A stretch of 64,000 bases of DNA from Hemicordylus capensis (taxonomy: Eukaryota; Chordata; Lepidosauria; Squamata; Cordylidae), in the NCBI RefSeq assembly GCF_027244095.1, contig NC_069660.1, forward strand, positions 138,559,834 to 138,623,833, written 5' to 3'. The first letter of the stretch is position 1. Every line of letters begins with the position of its first letter. Made by a program: the position numbers and the translations under genes. This document shows, in pieces, positions 22,517 through 32,790 of this stretch. The notes below the pieces were generated by a model, which had not been told where the DNA came from, ran no database searches, and was given only the letters and a program-made list of their open reading frames with translations.

Positions 22517-23426
22517 TAGGTGGCTGGCTCCTCCTTACTCTATGCTGTATTTGTGCCAGTGGGGTGCAATTCTCAGTGTTTGGTCATTTTCCTGTAGATT
22601 TAAACTGTGGTTCCTTCCCATCTCCTCCCCACCTCCTCCCATTTCAGGCATCTCATTTTCATGCATGTATTTTGTGATTGTTGGACTTTATTCTTGTACC
22701 AGCTTGTCACTAATCATCTTCTCTCCAAGGCCTGTTCTTTGTCAGGAGCCTACTTATTAACCCCCAATATCACTCTCTAGCAAGTGCTGTTTGGAACAGC
22801 TACACCCACTACCAGTCAACTGTGTTAATTCCAGACATTCCAGATGCCAGAAATGATTGTCCATTACATTGTTTCCTCTTGGTCTATCTGCTAAAATCAA
22901 ATTTGCTGGCTCAGAATCTAAACGAATGGTTACCCAAATTCTTCCCGATTGTAGCCTGTGAAAAGGGGAGAAAGCAGCCCAGTAGGATTAGGGTCACAAG
23001 GACAAGAGAACTCTGAACTCAGACCAGTTGTTTCAGAACAGTGCTATATGGAGAATTTCACGCATCTCTCATTAAACATAATTAAGCTGACAGAATTTTT
23101 CTTTTAAAAACACCCTTAGAACTATTTGAAAGCTTTATAAGGCCCACACAGAATCAAAGTCAGAAAATCAAAGTTTGTGTGGATACCAGAAATAATTTTA
23201 CCATACATTTAACCTCACACATGCACTTGGCAGGAGAAAGCCAAACTACTTAGAGTGGGTTCATCATCTCTGTGTATAATTCTCTAGTAGTGGTTTGGGG
23301 GCGGGGGGCATGTGCACACACACACGAGAACAAGAGAGCTGGAGATAGGACACAGAGAGAGAAATGCTAGTTCTATGAAGTGGCCACAGAGTGAGTTCTA
23401 TCATGTCTACAGTATATTGGTCATGT
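22517..23426. other. Unassigned sequence
   Basis: Nothing recognised beyond a short CA run near 23312-23324. Confidence 0.5.
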
Positions 23427-23492
23427 GTAGACAATACTGAGCTAGATGGTCCAATGGTCTGACTCAGTATATAGCAGCTTCCTATGTGCCTA
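23427..23492 (+). repeat. 5S-derived SINE, 3' tail only
   Basis: 'acaatactgagctagatgg', 'tggtctgactcagtatatag' and 'cctatgtgcctat' match the last 65 bp of the full copies at 8654 and 58329. Confidence 0.8.
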
Positions 23493-23662
23493 TGATCCTA
23501 TATTGACTAGAAGCGGCTCTCCAGAGCTGCAGAGGTCTTTCTCAAAAACATTTCCCCCCCTTGGCTCTCTGCTGCAGACCTTGATGTACAGACTGATGTT
23601 TATTTATTGTATGCATGGACCACCACAATAAAACACTATGAGCTTTATATATAATATATAAT

Positions 23663-23790
23663 AACTTTTATTCATGATAACATATATTCTACTTTTCTTG
23701 GAATTAAATGAAAGCAGCTTACAAGAAGATCACAATTTTTTTAACCACATTAAAAAAAACCCAAAAAAACCAACAACATTCAATTACAAT
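23663..23790 (-). repeat. Probable LINE 3' end
   Basis: 'tttattcatgataacatata' then 'ggaattaaatgaaagcagct' resembles a degenerate inverse L2/CR1 3' terminus, with A-rich former UTR beyond. Confidence 0.35.
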
Positions 23791-23910
23791 TCTACAAAGA
23801 ACTCAAGAAAATAAAAGCAACAAAGGAACTCCAGTCTCTCCACTCCAAGCTGGACTGGAGAGAGGAGCTTCTTGGCTTTGCTCCAAGCATGATCCCTTTC
23901 CTCTCTAGCT

Positions 23911-24150
23911 CTATTCAGACATTATGCGGTATGAATGTACAGATGTCTTTACAATCATACATGTGTCTGTGTGAATTACTGTACCTGTGTTCATTTTAAA
24001 AAGGAACCTGGGTACAGGTCCCTCAGATGCATGGCACAGCTAGAAAGTATACTGCTGTATCCATGTATCCATATTCAGCTGTACCTGTATACAGATCTGT
24101 ACCTGTGTACACTGTACACTTGTACAGGTGTTGAAAATAATGTGAATAAA
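23911..24150. mobile_element. ATTCAGACATTATG MITE (family F3)
   Basis: Left 'ctattcagacattatgcgg', right the inverse of 'gatttattcacattatttt'. Shares 'tacagatgtctttac', 'catggcacagctag' and 'gtacactgtacac' with the 20688 copy. The 11-base core TATTCA-G/C-ACATT is inverted at the two ends. Confidence 0.65.
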
Positions 24151-24187
24151 TCTTCAGTTTCCCTTTCCAGCTTGGATCTATGGAAAG

Positions 24188-24275
24188 AGAGCAGCACAAT
24201 CCTAGGTGTGTCTAATTGGAAATAAGTTCCATTGAGTTTGGTAGGACCTGATCCCAGCTAAGTGTATGTAGCAAT
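24188..24275. repeat. 'aatcctatgca / aagtccattgag' palindromic repeat
   Basis: 'cacaatcctaggtgtgtcta', 'aataagttccattgagtttg' and 'taggacctgat' follow the widespread squamate palindrome that reads aagtcccattgag both ways. This copy is diverged. Another scrap lies at 28838-28890. Confidence 0.5.
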
Positions 24276-24739
24276 TCAATGCAAGCTTACTCAATATAAG
24301 TAGCACTATATCCAGTTGGGGCTTGTGTGGAAGAAAATGAACATGGGATTGCAGGGGAGGGGCAGGGTTTTGGCTACCATAAATTTGCGCTTGACTGGTA
24401 TGGCAAGCCAAAATTTGTGGAAACCTGGGAAAGAGTTAAATGCCTTCTCCTCACATGTTGTAGTTCCAATCCTGATTACTTCCTTCCCCTGCAACTGTTT
24501 TTTTTAAAAGTTAAAGAAAAAATTGCAACCCAAATGATGCATTAAAGTGTCACATCTGATGTGACCCTTACTCACTGCACTATCAGATCATATGCCATTG
24601 AGGATGGGCAAACCAGGGTTTTCTTCTACACTGCAATATTCAATGTGCAATTTTATTATGCTTGCAATAGCAATGTTTAGTAGACCTTTTACACTGGGTT
24701 TTTAATGTGATCATTTGGAAGTCACTGTGGGTGCCATGC
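24276..24739. other. Unassigned sequence
   Basis: Nothing recognised. Confidence 0.45.
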
Positions 24740-25345
24740 AGCAGAAATCCGACCTAGATATTCTAATGATAAATGCAAACAAATAAATAGCCAGTGATAC
24801 TTATCAGATGCAATCACCTTTGAAGTTCTCATACGCCACATTCAATTTGATATACAGACACTGTAGACCATCTGCGGATGTTTATTTTTTTTTCCCCAGC
24901 CAGTAAAAGCCTTTGTTTAAGTCAAAATTCAAGTGACAGAATCAGAACAAAAGGGAAAGGGGCAGCAGAACCACATCTGAATACATTGCAAATATGACTT
25001 CTAAAGGCAGACAATATAAAAGCTATAATCTTAGTTTAACCCCCACACTTTTTAAACACTGTAATTACTTGACATCTGCTGGTAACTCCGCTCTGCTATT
25101 GGATAACCTTAATTACCCCATAATATTTCCTGACACTCCCCAAAATATGCTCCATGGATAATAATTCATTCACAGTTCGTCCCCATTATTAGCTACTAAT
25201 TCAAACAATCGAGACAAAGACAACGAACAGATGACCTTGAGCGATTACCCACTTGGTAAATGGGATTTATTTTGTGCCTGTCTAAAGACACCACTGCTTT
25301 TCTGGCTGCACAAAGAGCACTCTGAAATTAGTTAAAAAGAAAGGC
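24740..25345. other. Repeat-free block, candidate conserved non-coding element
   Basis: About 600 bp without any recognisable transposon, homopolymer-poor, with clustered AT-rich transcription-factor-like words: TAATTAC at 25062 and 25110, 'ataatatttcc' near 25121, and 'gctattggataac' near 25095. No open frame of note. This is the pattern of developmental enhancers in other vertebrate deserts, but conservation cannot be judged from one sequence. Confidence 0.3.
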
Positions 25346-25924
25346 AGAGGAAAGATATTTGACAAATGCAGAAGGATTGTTCTCTCCTCAACACTCATCT
25401 TCATTTACACTACTGAAGAGGCCTTTTCAAATATTTTCAGTTTCTACGGTTACTAAGCAAGTAATCTACATTTTCCCCACGATAAATTCAGGAACAGACC
25501 AAGGTGAAGTGTCTGGTGCTGCCAACCAATTTATCCTTGGCTATGATTGTGCTTCGAGAAGAGGGCTTCCATGGAAACCGAACTTAGCCTGACTCCTTTG
25601 GATCAGCATGCCTCTTTTGAGATCTTACAGGGCCAGAGCCACCAGCAACCACTGCCAATTTTCACTATGCAATACTGCCAGTAGAGTAGACTCACCAACC
25701 AGCTGCTTGTCAACCCAACACAAACTGCTATAATCAGCAAGATTATAGGACCATCAAATGCTGAAGCTTGTTTTGAAGTAATAGCAGAAGGACACCAAGG
25801 AGAAGGAAAGTGAACTATATCAGCAATTTCGTTCGGGCCAATGTAATATGCAATGTGAAAAGTGGAGGGACCTTTCTGATACTGCCACAGTTCCTAGCTC
25901 CTCCATCTCAATTCATGGCTGCCT
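25346..25924. other. Repeat-poor unassigned sequence
   Basis: The 77-codon frame at 25359-25592 has no domain or clear splice context. Confidence 0.45.
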
Positions 25925-26000
25925 CCATTACTATGAATATTTATATACCACATTTCAACAAAAATGGTTTTCAAAGAGGTTTACATAGAAAAAAGAAATA
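25925..26000 (-). repeat. LINE 3' end fragment (L2/CR1 type)
   Basis: 'atatttatataccacatttc' and 'ggttttcaaagaggtttaca' are the inverse of a 'gtaaacc...tggtatataaat' terminus, as at 51818. Confidence 0.65.
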
Positions 26001-26039
26001 AGATGGTTACTTCATTTTCCTGCAAGACATGAGACACAT

Positions 26040-26523
26040 TGAGGCTATTCACATGATGGGAGGAAATCGGGCTAGCAGAGGATAGCCCGATTTCCTCCCA
26101 TCGTGAGAACCACTAGGCTCGGCTGCGAGCCTGGTGGTTCTTAAGCGAGTGACCCACTTAAGTAGCCCAGCAGTTAAACCAGGTTTGCGGAGTGAGCGCT
26201 CCACAAACCTGGTTTTTCTGCTCATGAGTTGCCACGTCGCGGCGCCACACTGCAGCTACTCACGAGGAGACCCCCGACCGGGAGGCTGAAAAGCAGCCTC
26301 CCGGCTCGGGGGTCTTTCCAGCATGCCCTGCGCGCTCACGCGGGGCATACTGGAGCTTCTGGGGGCTGTGCGGCCCCCAAACTCCCCAGCCCCCACTGGC
26401 TCTGACAGTCCTGTGGGCAGACGCCCAGAGCAGACTATCTGCTCGTCTGCGGGAGAGCGAGCTAAGCTCGCTCTCCCCACTCACCGTCCCCAGGCGGCTC
26501 CCACTGATCATGGGAACCACCTC
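26040..26523. mobile_element. GC-rich hairpin element, near full length
   Basis: Left TGAGGCTATTCACATGATG; right, inverted, GAGGTGGTTCCCATGATC. Hairpins: 26054-26103 (gggaggaaatcgggcta arms, 17 of 17 paired), about 26106-26140 (gaaccactaggctcg), and 26451-26477 (gggagagcgagct arms, perfect, one-base loop). About 484 bp, close to the 485-505 bp of the copies at 17949, 55944 and 59383. The flanks do not show an 8-bp duplication. GC and CpG content are well above the surroundings. Confidence 0.75.
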
Positions 26524-27602
26524 GTTTTGTCTGTGGTTTCTGCTGACCCAGTATTTTGCATGCATTGAAAGATAATGCCAAGGAGTAGTCCTTCAGGATA
26601 ATTTTACTGAAGCCATTTGTAGCCATTCCAAGATTTGTGGTGTGTGTGTGTGCATGTATGTAATGCACTGCATTCATTGTACTCGTAAAGACTATAAAGA
26701 CAGTTAATGCAGATATCAGAATTATGCACATGTGTAATAGCAAGAACTCGAAGTCAACCCAAACTGGGGTGTTAATATATGTGAGTTTTCTGAAGGTTAA
26801 TACAAGGATTGTCAGGTGACAGTTATTTTACTGATTCAACCCACATAATAGCTTCCCGACAGATAATGTGTATTGTGACTGGAAGAGTTAGTGAATGAGG
26901 ACAAAGACTTTTACCGTGAACCAAACCTGGAGTTTAAACTACCAGATGTGGTCAGGTTCCACCTATAATCTGCCAGATTCCAAATAGCCATCCTGAAACT
27001 ACTCTCTGGGCCTGCCCAAATGACCAGCAAGTTTTAAATCAAGAATTGACCCTATTTACTACCACAAAGCCACAATTTGTTCTCAGTTTTTCACAGGCAT
27101 TTGGGGCATAAAAGTCAGAGACTACGATGAATTTTCTTGTACTGAACGTCTCTCATATTAGGTACATGGGTAGAACTAGGTTCACTTTTTCCCCTCCTCT
27201 GCATCAGGGGAGATAATATCTGTTTGGCAATAACTCATGCTTCCAAAAGGCATGCAATGTTACATGATGAGCCACATATTGCAATATATGATTTGTTCCT
27301 AAGTGAATAATATGAAATGAGAAACAGTTAGTACAACAACCAGCAAACTTATTTACATGCTGAAAGGTTGGGGGGCGGGGGGAATATGACTAGAGGCAAA
27401 ATTATTGTTTTGCTTCTGTGATCATTATTGCTGAATATTCAGCATTTGACCAAATTTTCAGGAGTACATAATGCACAGGGAGATCATTTTATGAAATATT
27501 CATTTAGGAAAGGAATCAAAATTCTGTTTATTATTTAGAACCAAGACAGACTATTTATATGTAAAAACACATTGTAAAGACTTTGATTGAAACGTATCTG
27601 AA
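26524..27602. other. Unassigned sequence
   Basis: A (TG)n run is at 26637-26656. Otherwise AT-rich with no element or exon recognised. Confidence 0.5.
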
Positions 27603-27610
27603 GACTCTTG

Positions 27611-27933
27611 TAGGGATGTGCACGGAACCACACCAGGTGGCTCGATGGTGGTGGGAGGTTGCACTTACCCCTCTATCCTCCTGCCAGGCGCACACGCACC
27701 AGCTACTTCTGGCCACTTCCAGCCGGAGAGCAAACAGGGCAGCAGGGAAGTACGCTGCCATCCAGTAGGACTTCAGAGATACCAGGCGCTGGCAGGGGGA
27801 AATCGGAGGGAGGGGTAAGTTCACCTTCCCCCACCCTTAAAGTGAAACCCCCCAACTCCTTCAAACTGCTCAGTTCTTGAACCTGTTCAGAGGCCCGTAA
27901 AAGGGCCTCTGAACAGGTTCGTGCACATCCCTA
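27611..27933. mobile_element. Foldback hAT-like element with 8-bp target duplication
   Basis: Termini TAGGGATGTGCACGGAACC and, inverted, TAGGGATGTGCACGAACC. Flanking 8-mers gactcttg (27603-27610) and gacgcttg (27934-27941) match at 7 of 8, the duplication length of hAT transposons. A near-terminal palindrome 'gaacctgttcagaggccc' / 'gggcctctgaacaggttc' lies at 27881-27922. No transposase; moved in trans. Confidence 0.88.
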
Positions 27934-28198
27934 GACGCTTGGCATGTTAAGGCGCTGCCACACCCATGAACTTATCTGGCCTCCCACTATTTCTCTCAGT
28001 CTCTACTTAGCCAGTCCAGGAGGACCTGAAAAGAATTGTCCAGCTGACTGCATAAATCCTTATGCTAGCCTGGTTCTCTCTCTCTCTTTTAAATACGGCC
28101 AAGAGCCAATTAGATTCCAGACTGTGCTCTGTCTAAACAGAACATAGAGTAAACACTTATTAGAGGCCTCATTTCCTGTGGTTACCCAGTGGTCCACA

Positions 28199-28268
28199 AT
28201 ATATGTAAGCTGTTCTGAGCTTCTTGGAAGAAAGGGAAATATATACATGCAATAAATAATAATAAATA
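28199..28268 (+). repeat. LINE/SINE-B tail fragment
   Basis: 'gtaagctgttctgagcttct' and 'gggaaatatatacatgcaat' followed by (AATA)n, a diverged copy of the SINE-B/L2-type 3' end. Confidence 0.5.
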
Positions 28269-28344
28269 GTCCCAAGTATTTGACCTAGGATGTGAAGAAT
28301 AAGTGTTTTAGGGTGTAGGCCTAACCTAACCCTAACCTACATCC

Positions 28345-28610
28345 CTGATAACTGGGCAAAGCGGCACCTTTTACCGTGGTGATTCTCTTTATTTAGCAGG
28401 GGGAGAGTAACTGGCCCTATCCACCCCCAGCATAGTACCTCCAGTGACTGCTGCTGGTGTCTATCTGATGTTTCTTTTAAGATTGTGAGCCCTTTGGGGA
28501 CAGGGATCCATTTTATTTATTTGTTTATTATTTCTCTGTGTAAACTGCCCTGAGGCATTTTTGGAAGGGCGGTAGAGAAATCAAATTAATAACAACAACA
28601 ACAACAACAA
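28345..28610 (+). repeat. L2/CR1-type LINE 3' end
   Basis: Same family as 4928 in opposite orientation: 'gcaccttttaccgtggtgat', 'tagcagggggagagtaact', 'gattgtgagccctttgggg', 'ggaagggcggtagagaaatc', then (AAC)n at 28590-28611. The tail runs directly into the R4 fragment. Confidence 0.85.
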
Positions 28611-28612
28611 CA

Positions 28613-28835
28613 GAGCACCTCAACACCATAGGGGCCACAGAAATCACCATCAGCCAATTACAAAAAGCAGCTTTACTGGGAACAGCCTAAATTCTGCGAC
28701 GATATCTATAACAACTGACAATAAAATTCAGCCATCCCAGGTTCTTGAGAAGGACTCGATGTCTGGATAAAACAAACCAGTCAATAACACCTGTCTGACT
28801 GTGTAGACAAGAGATAATAATAACAACAACCACCT
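28613..28835 (+). mobile_element. R4-type LINE 3' end
   Basis: The first 80 bp translate as 'ATEITISQLQKAALLGTA', the extreme C-terminus of an R4/Dong-type non-LTR element, followed by a 3' UTR with 'ccatcccaggttcttgagaa' and 'aacaaaccagtcaataacac'. The same stretch is present inverted at 62031-62240. Such elements carry a restriction-like endonuclease domain rather than the APE type of L1 and L2. Heavily 5'-truncated. Confidence 0.8.
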
Positions 28836-29880
28836 ACTTACCTGAAAGTAAATCCCACTGAAGTTAATGGGACTTGTTCCTAAATTTGTTCTTAAACCAG
28901 TAGAGTCCTTGCTCTGGCCTTCCTTTGAATTCTTCTTCACAGTTCAGCATTCCAGCTTGTAGTTACTACCTCTTAACTTTGCCAGCAGACAGAAACCAGA
29001 TTAATTTCCCAAGGGAACTACCAAGAACAGTTGTGAGAGAGACCTTAACAACCCTTTTCTTTAAAAGTTCAAAATCATAATTGGAGAATGGCTGTTAAGA
29101 AAGCATTTCACAAATGATATGGGAGTTGCTTGTATGAACCCAAATCTTCATGGTGAAATGAACTTGTAAGAAAATTTTCATGGATCTTAAAATGTTGTCT
29201 TTTTCCAAACATTGAAGATGGATTAAACAGTAATTCCCCAACAGTGTGAGAAGACACTTTTGTGTGTCACAAGACAACTTTTAGTGTACCACAATAGGGA
29301 AATTAAGTAAAGTAAAATCCATAACATCTCTGCATGAATCACTTACAATCAGGAGACACACCTAGATCAATGACAGTGACTCATTATAAACATCATGTCT
29401 GCAAAATTCTCTATAATTCTGACTACTGTACTCTTACCAACACAAGTTAAGAGCATTATGGCTATGTTTCTTATGAAGGGAAATTCAGAACAGTGATGAA
29501 ATCACCCACATAAGAATTAATCATCTTAGAAAACTCAAGCCTTTGAAAAACTCACCTGGTTAGTAATTTCTTCTTTGATCATTAAGGTGTCAGAATAAAA
29601 TTTGGTATGCATGTTCAGGACACAATTTCATGTTTCAAGTTCAAACAGCAGCTGAACCCCTACACTTGTTTTCAAGAGGTTTAAGAAAGAGGCAAAATGC
29701 ACGTGTGTCCTTTGAGCATGAAAAGAGCACAGTGAAATGTGGTTTTTAGAACAAAATTCTTCATTTGAAGTTTGTCCCCCCTGCTATCATTGTTAAGGGG
29801 AGGAGAGATTTAAAAAAACAAACAGATACTCATCATGGAAGTATCCAAGGTGAGGCTTCTTCAACATTATGGTTAACAAG
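28836..29880. other. Unassigned sequence
   Basis: Only a scrap of the 'aagtcccactgaagttaatggg' palindromic repeat at 28850-28872. No exon. Confidence 0.5.
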
Positions 29881-30052
29881 TACCGTATTTTATGGACTAT
29901 AAGACTCACTTTTCTCCTCGAAAAATATCCACCAAAATTCAGGTGCGTCTTATATGTTTTAATAGTTTAATATGTTAAAACTCTGAAAAACTGGATTAAA
30001 ATTAAGGTGCGTCTTATAGTCCGTAGCATCTTATAGTCTGTAAAATACAGTA
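29881..30052. mobile_element. TA-flanked MITE (TACCGTATTTT family)
   Basis: Left TACCGTATTTTATGGACTA, right the inverse of TACTGTATTTTACAGACTA, both starting in TA as expected for Tc1/mariner-like insertion into TA. Further inward 'taagactcac' pairs with 'gtgcgtctta'. Near the right end 'tcttatagtccg' is followed by 'tcttatagtctg', a small direct duplication. No coding capacity. Confidence 0.7.
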
Positions 30053-31139
30053 ATTGTTCACAATTAACCACAGGGGGCAGCCTTCAGGCCCATAATAAGT
30101 ACTTATTTTTTTTCTTTCTACCTTGTGCTAGAAAGGATGCCTTTCATGTTTACTGACACCTCCAAAGGTCTGGACAAAAAAGGCTTAGAGTGGTTCACAC
30201 TCCCAACCCCCTGACTCTTCTGCTATGTGGAGCGGACTCAATGCTGGCAAGAAAGGGTGTCCTTTGGCAGCCAGTCAGGACTGCTCAACCGCCTTCTGAC
30301 TGGATTGGATCTAACCCCTGTCCAAGCCACTTGAGTCTGGATTGTGTGATGTGGCTTGTCAGATCAAACTAGGTTAGTGTTTGTGGATGCTTATATAGAG
30401 CGGGAAAGAGGGTGCGGGTGGGGGTTAATCCCATGGGATTCAAAGGGAGACGGAGGCAAAAAGCAACCAATGGGGACTGCTCTCTTCCCTTCAGAAGATA
30501 TTGATGGGGAGGAGAAAGCATATCTCTGGGGTGTCTCTTCCTCTCCCCACCATCTCTTGGAAAGGCTCAGATAGATGAAAAGATTAAGGAGTGTATTCTA
30601 ATCTCCTGGTGTGCTGAAAACAAAAAGGCATAGAGTCTGCTAGAGAGCAAGAGAGACAAGCGAAAGATAACTTGTCAGCAGCATACAGGGGATTTCTGAC
30701 TCAAGGAATGGCTATGTATTTATTCCACTACGCAAGTTCACATCTGCAAAAATTGTACAAGTGTTAGCAGACTATATGTGAAGATGGAGCTTTTCTGAAT
30801 TTACACGTGGACATTTTTCATAGTGAAAAAAAATGCTCCTTTGGCAAAATGTTCTCTGAAAAGTCTTGCTAATATGTAGAATGAAAATAAATTAGCAGCT
30901 CATTCAATATCTTCTATTAAAAATATCAGGTGGAAAAGAGCTTCTTCGCCTTGATTATGTATTCTCAGAAAACTGGGGAGCAGGTTGTCAGAGCTATGAT
31001 GTAATAACACTGCCATATAGCCAATCAGATTTTCCTATGTGATTACATCATGGAGAGAAGTCAAAGCAAGGAAATTGCTTGCTGCCCTCACTCTAAATAG
31101 GCAAAGACTTCCACCTGTGTTCATACATTCTGACTCAGC
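30053..31139. other. Unassigned sequence
   Basis: No element or exon recognised. Confidence 0.5.
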
Positions 31140-31260
31140 CTCAACCATGAAGCTTACTGGGGCTAATCACTGGCTCTCAGCCTATACACAACACGGTTTG
31201 TGAGAATAGAGGAAAGGGGACATCAAGTATGTTCCTTGTAAGATCTCCTTGATAAATAGA
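31140..31260 (+). repeat. SINE-B fragment, diverged
   Basis: 'ccatgaagcttactgg', 'tcactggctctcagcctata' and 'cggtttgtgagaatagagg' follow the middle of SINE-B. The tRNA-like head is lost. Confidence 0.55.
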
Positions 31261-31313
31261 TGGCTAGCTGTCCTGCAATTATGCATTTTGGCCAGGGTAA
31301 TAGTGCAGAGTAT

Positions 31314-31797
31314 CAGGGCCGGATTAAGCTAGTGCAGGGCCTGTAGCATATGTTATAAAGGGCCCTACATGTTTTTAAAAATGCACATAAATATTAAAAC
31401 ATAAATTTGCTATATTTTGGAGTATGGGAGACCAAGCCACAAACTCACACTTACTACAACAACAGTGAACATTTATATGCCATTTTCCAATCAAAATTCT
31501 CAAAGTGGTTTACATAGAAAAATAAAGAGTGGACAGATGATTCTCTGTCTCCAAAGGGCTCACACTCTAAAAAGAAAAATGTGATAGGCACCAGCAACAG
31601 CCACTGAACAAATGCTGTGCTGGGTCTTCTCTTAAAAGGCACATTTAGCAGAAAAGGGATATTTTATCTAACATGGACCAAATAAAACAGGTAAAGTTTT
31701 AACTTTAATTCCCAGGTGGGAGCTGGGCATGCAGGGCCCTCGAAAACACGGGGCCCATAGCAACTGCTACATTTGCTATTACATTAATCTGCCATAG
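31314..31797. mobile_element. Old hAT-like element carrying a LINE tail
   Basis: Left end CAGGGCCGGATTAAGC with 'gcagggcctgtagc'; right part 'gcagggccct', 'acggggcccatagc', ending 'attaatctgccatag', an eroded inverse of the same terminus. Flanks share only 'agagt', so the target duplication is doubtful. An L2/CR1 3' end is inserted inside. Confidence 0.6.
31448..31640 (-). repeat. LINE 3' end (L2/CR1 type) inside a hAT
   Basis: 'atttatatgccattttccaa', 'caaagtggtttacatagaaa', 'ctccaaagggctcacactct' and 'ggcaccagcaacagccactg' are the inverse of the usual 3' UTR blocks in order. Confidence 0.8.
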
Positions 31798-31918
31798 AGA
31801 GTGGTGCTGGGTGATGATGCAGAGAACAATTTCCTATTTCACATTACTCAGGTCTCCAATTCAAGACCTATTATGGGCTTAAATCCTAACACTGGCCCTT
31901 TATCCCTTAGCTCAGGTC

Positions 31919-32050
31919 GTCCACCACCACCACCACCACCACCAGCACCACCACCACAAAAATCAAACAAGGCATTCCAAACCACTTTAGGAATTTGTGT
32001 CAAAAAGCGGTATATAAATGTGTGTCATATTCATCGTATTCATTGTATTT
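31919..32050 (+). repeat. (CCA)n tract and LINE tail fragment
   Basis: A CCA-rich run at 31919-31953, then 'aaaaagcggtatataaatgt', the end of a LINE 3' terminus. Confidence 0.55.
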
Positions 32051-32271
32051 GTCAATTTAAAAAATCTAAGTAATTCATAATGCATCCCACATTAATTCCT
32101 TTGTCTTTATCATTAATCTTTCTTGCAGTATCATATATCTCAAGCTTGGTCTCCTAAATTAACTTGACTTTCACTCCATTAATTTTTTTCAGAGGCCCTG
32201 CTCCATATTCCACCACCATATGAGGTGTAGTGGATTGTTACACAAGAAAAGGCCTTTTAAGCAGCAGTTAG

Positions 32272-32317
32272 GGATGTGCAGAAAACTCCAGAGGAACGGA
32301 AAATTAAAGTGGTCACC
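32272..32317 (+). mobile_element. Tip of a TAGGGRTGTGCA foldback hAT
   Basis: 'ttagggatgtgcagaaaac' and 'gaggaacgg' match only the terminal bases of the family. Nothing further in, so weak. Confidence 0.35.
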
Positions 32318-32470
32318 TTAAATTCCATGCCATATAGGCAGTAAAGACTCTGTACAGTATACTGGAGGACGACTGTACACTCTACATTATGCTGGCTTTA
32401 CAAATTAGCCTTCGTAAGGGTGGACATGAACATGTTTGTGAACCATGCTCCACACTTCTGCCTTATTTGG
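32318..32470 (+). repeat. Unclassified interspersed repeat
   Basis: Shares 'ctgtacagtatactgg', 'cattatgctggctttacaaa' and a trailing 'cttctgccttatttggctt' with 58885-59020 in the same order. Two copies in one window show a dispersed family, but I cannot name it. Confidence 0.4.
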
Positions 32471-32639
32471 CTTAATTATAACTGGGGTAGCTGGCTGCTC
32501 TTGTCTTTGTTGCTCAGTGCCCCCTTCTGTCTCTCCACTTTCCATCAGATGCCACCTCAGTTTGCTTTGGTCTTGAATGTAATCAGAATGAACATAATTA
32601 CTGACTCCACCCTGAGCACAGCATCCATCCAGTAGCAGT

Positions 32640-32790
32640 TGGTGTCTACCTTGTGTGTGTTTTTAGATTGTGAGCCCTTCGGGACAGGGAACCTTCTTAT
32701 GTATTATTTATGTTCCAATGTAAACCACTTTGAGAACTTCTGTAGAAAAGCAGTATATAAATATTCATAGTAATCATAGTAATATCTCGT
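32640..32790 (+). repeat. LINE 3' end (L2/CR1 type)
   Basis: 'ttggtgtctaccttgtgtg', 'agattgtgagcccttcggga', 'aatgtaaaccactttgagaa', 'gcagtatataaatattcata', then (ATAGTA)n. A subfamily distinct from 28345. Confidence 0.8.

Noticed and set aside
28319-28345. Telomere-like 'cctaacctaaccctaacct'
   Set aside because: Only three or four imperfect units, too short to call an interstitial telomeric array.
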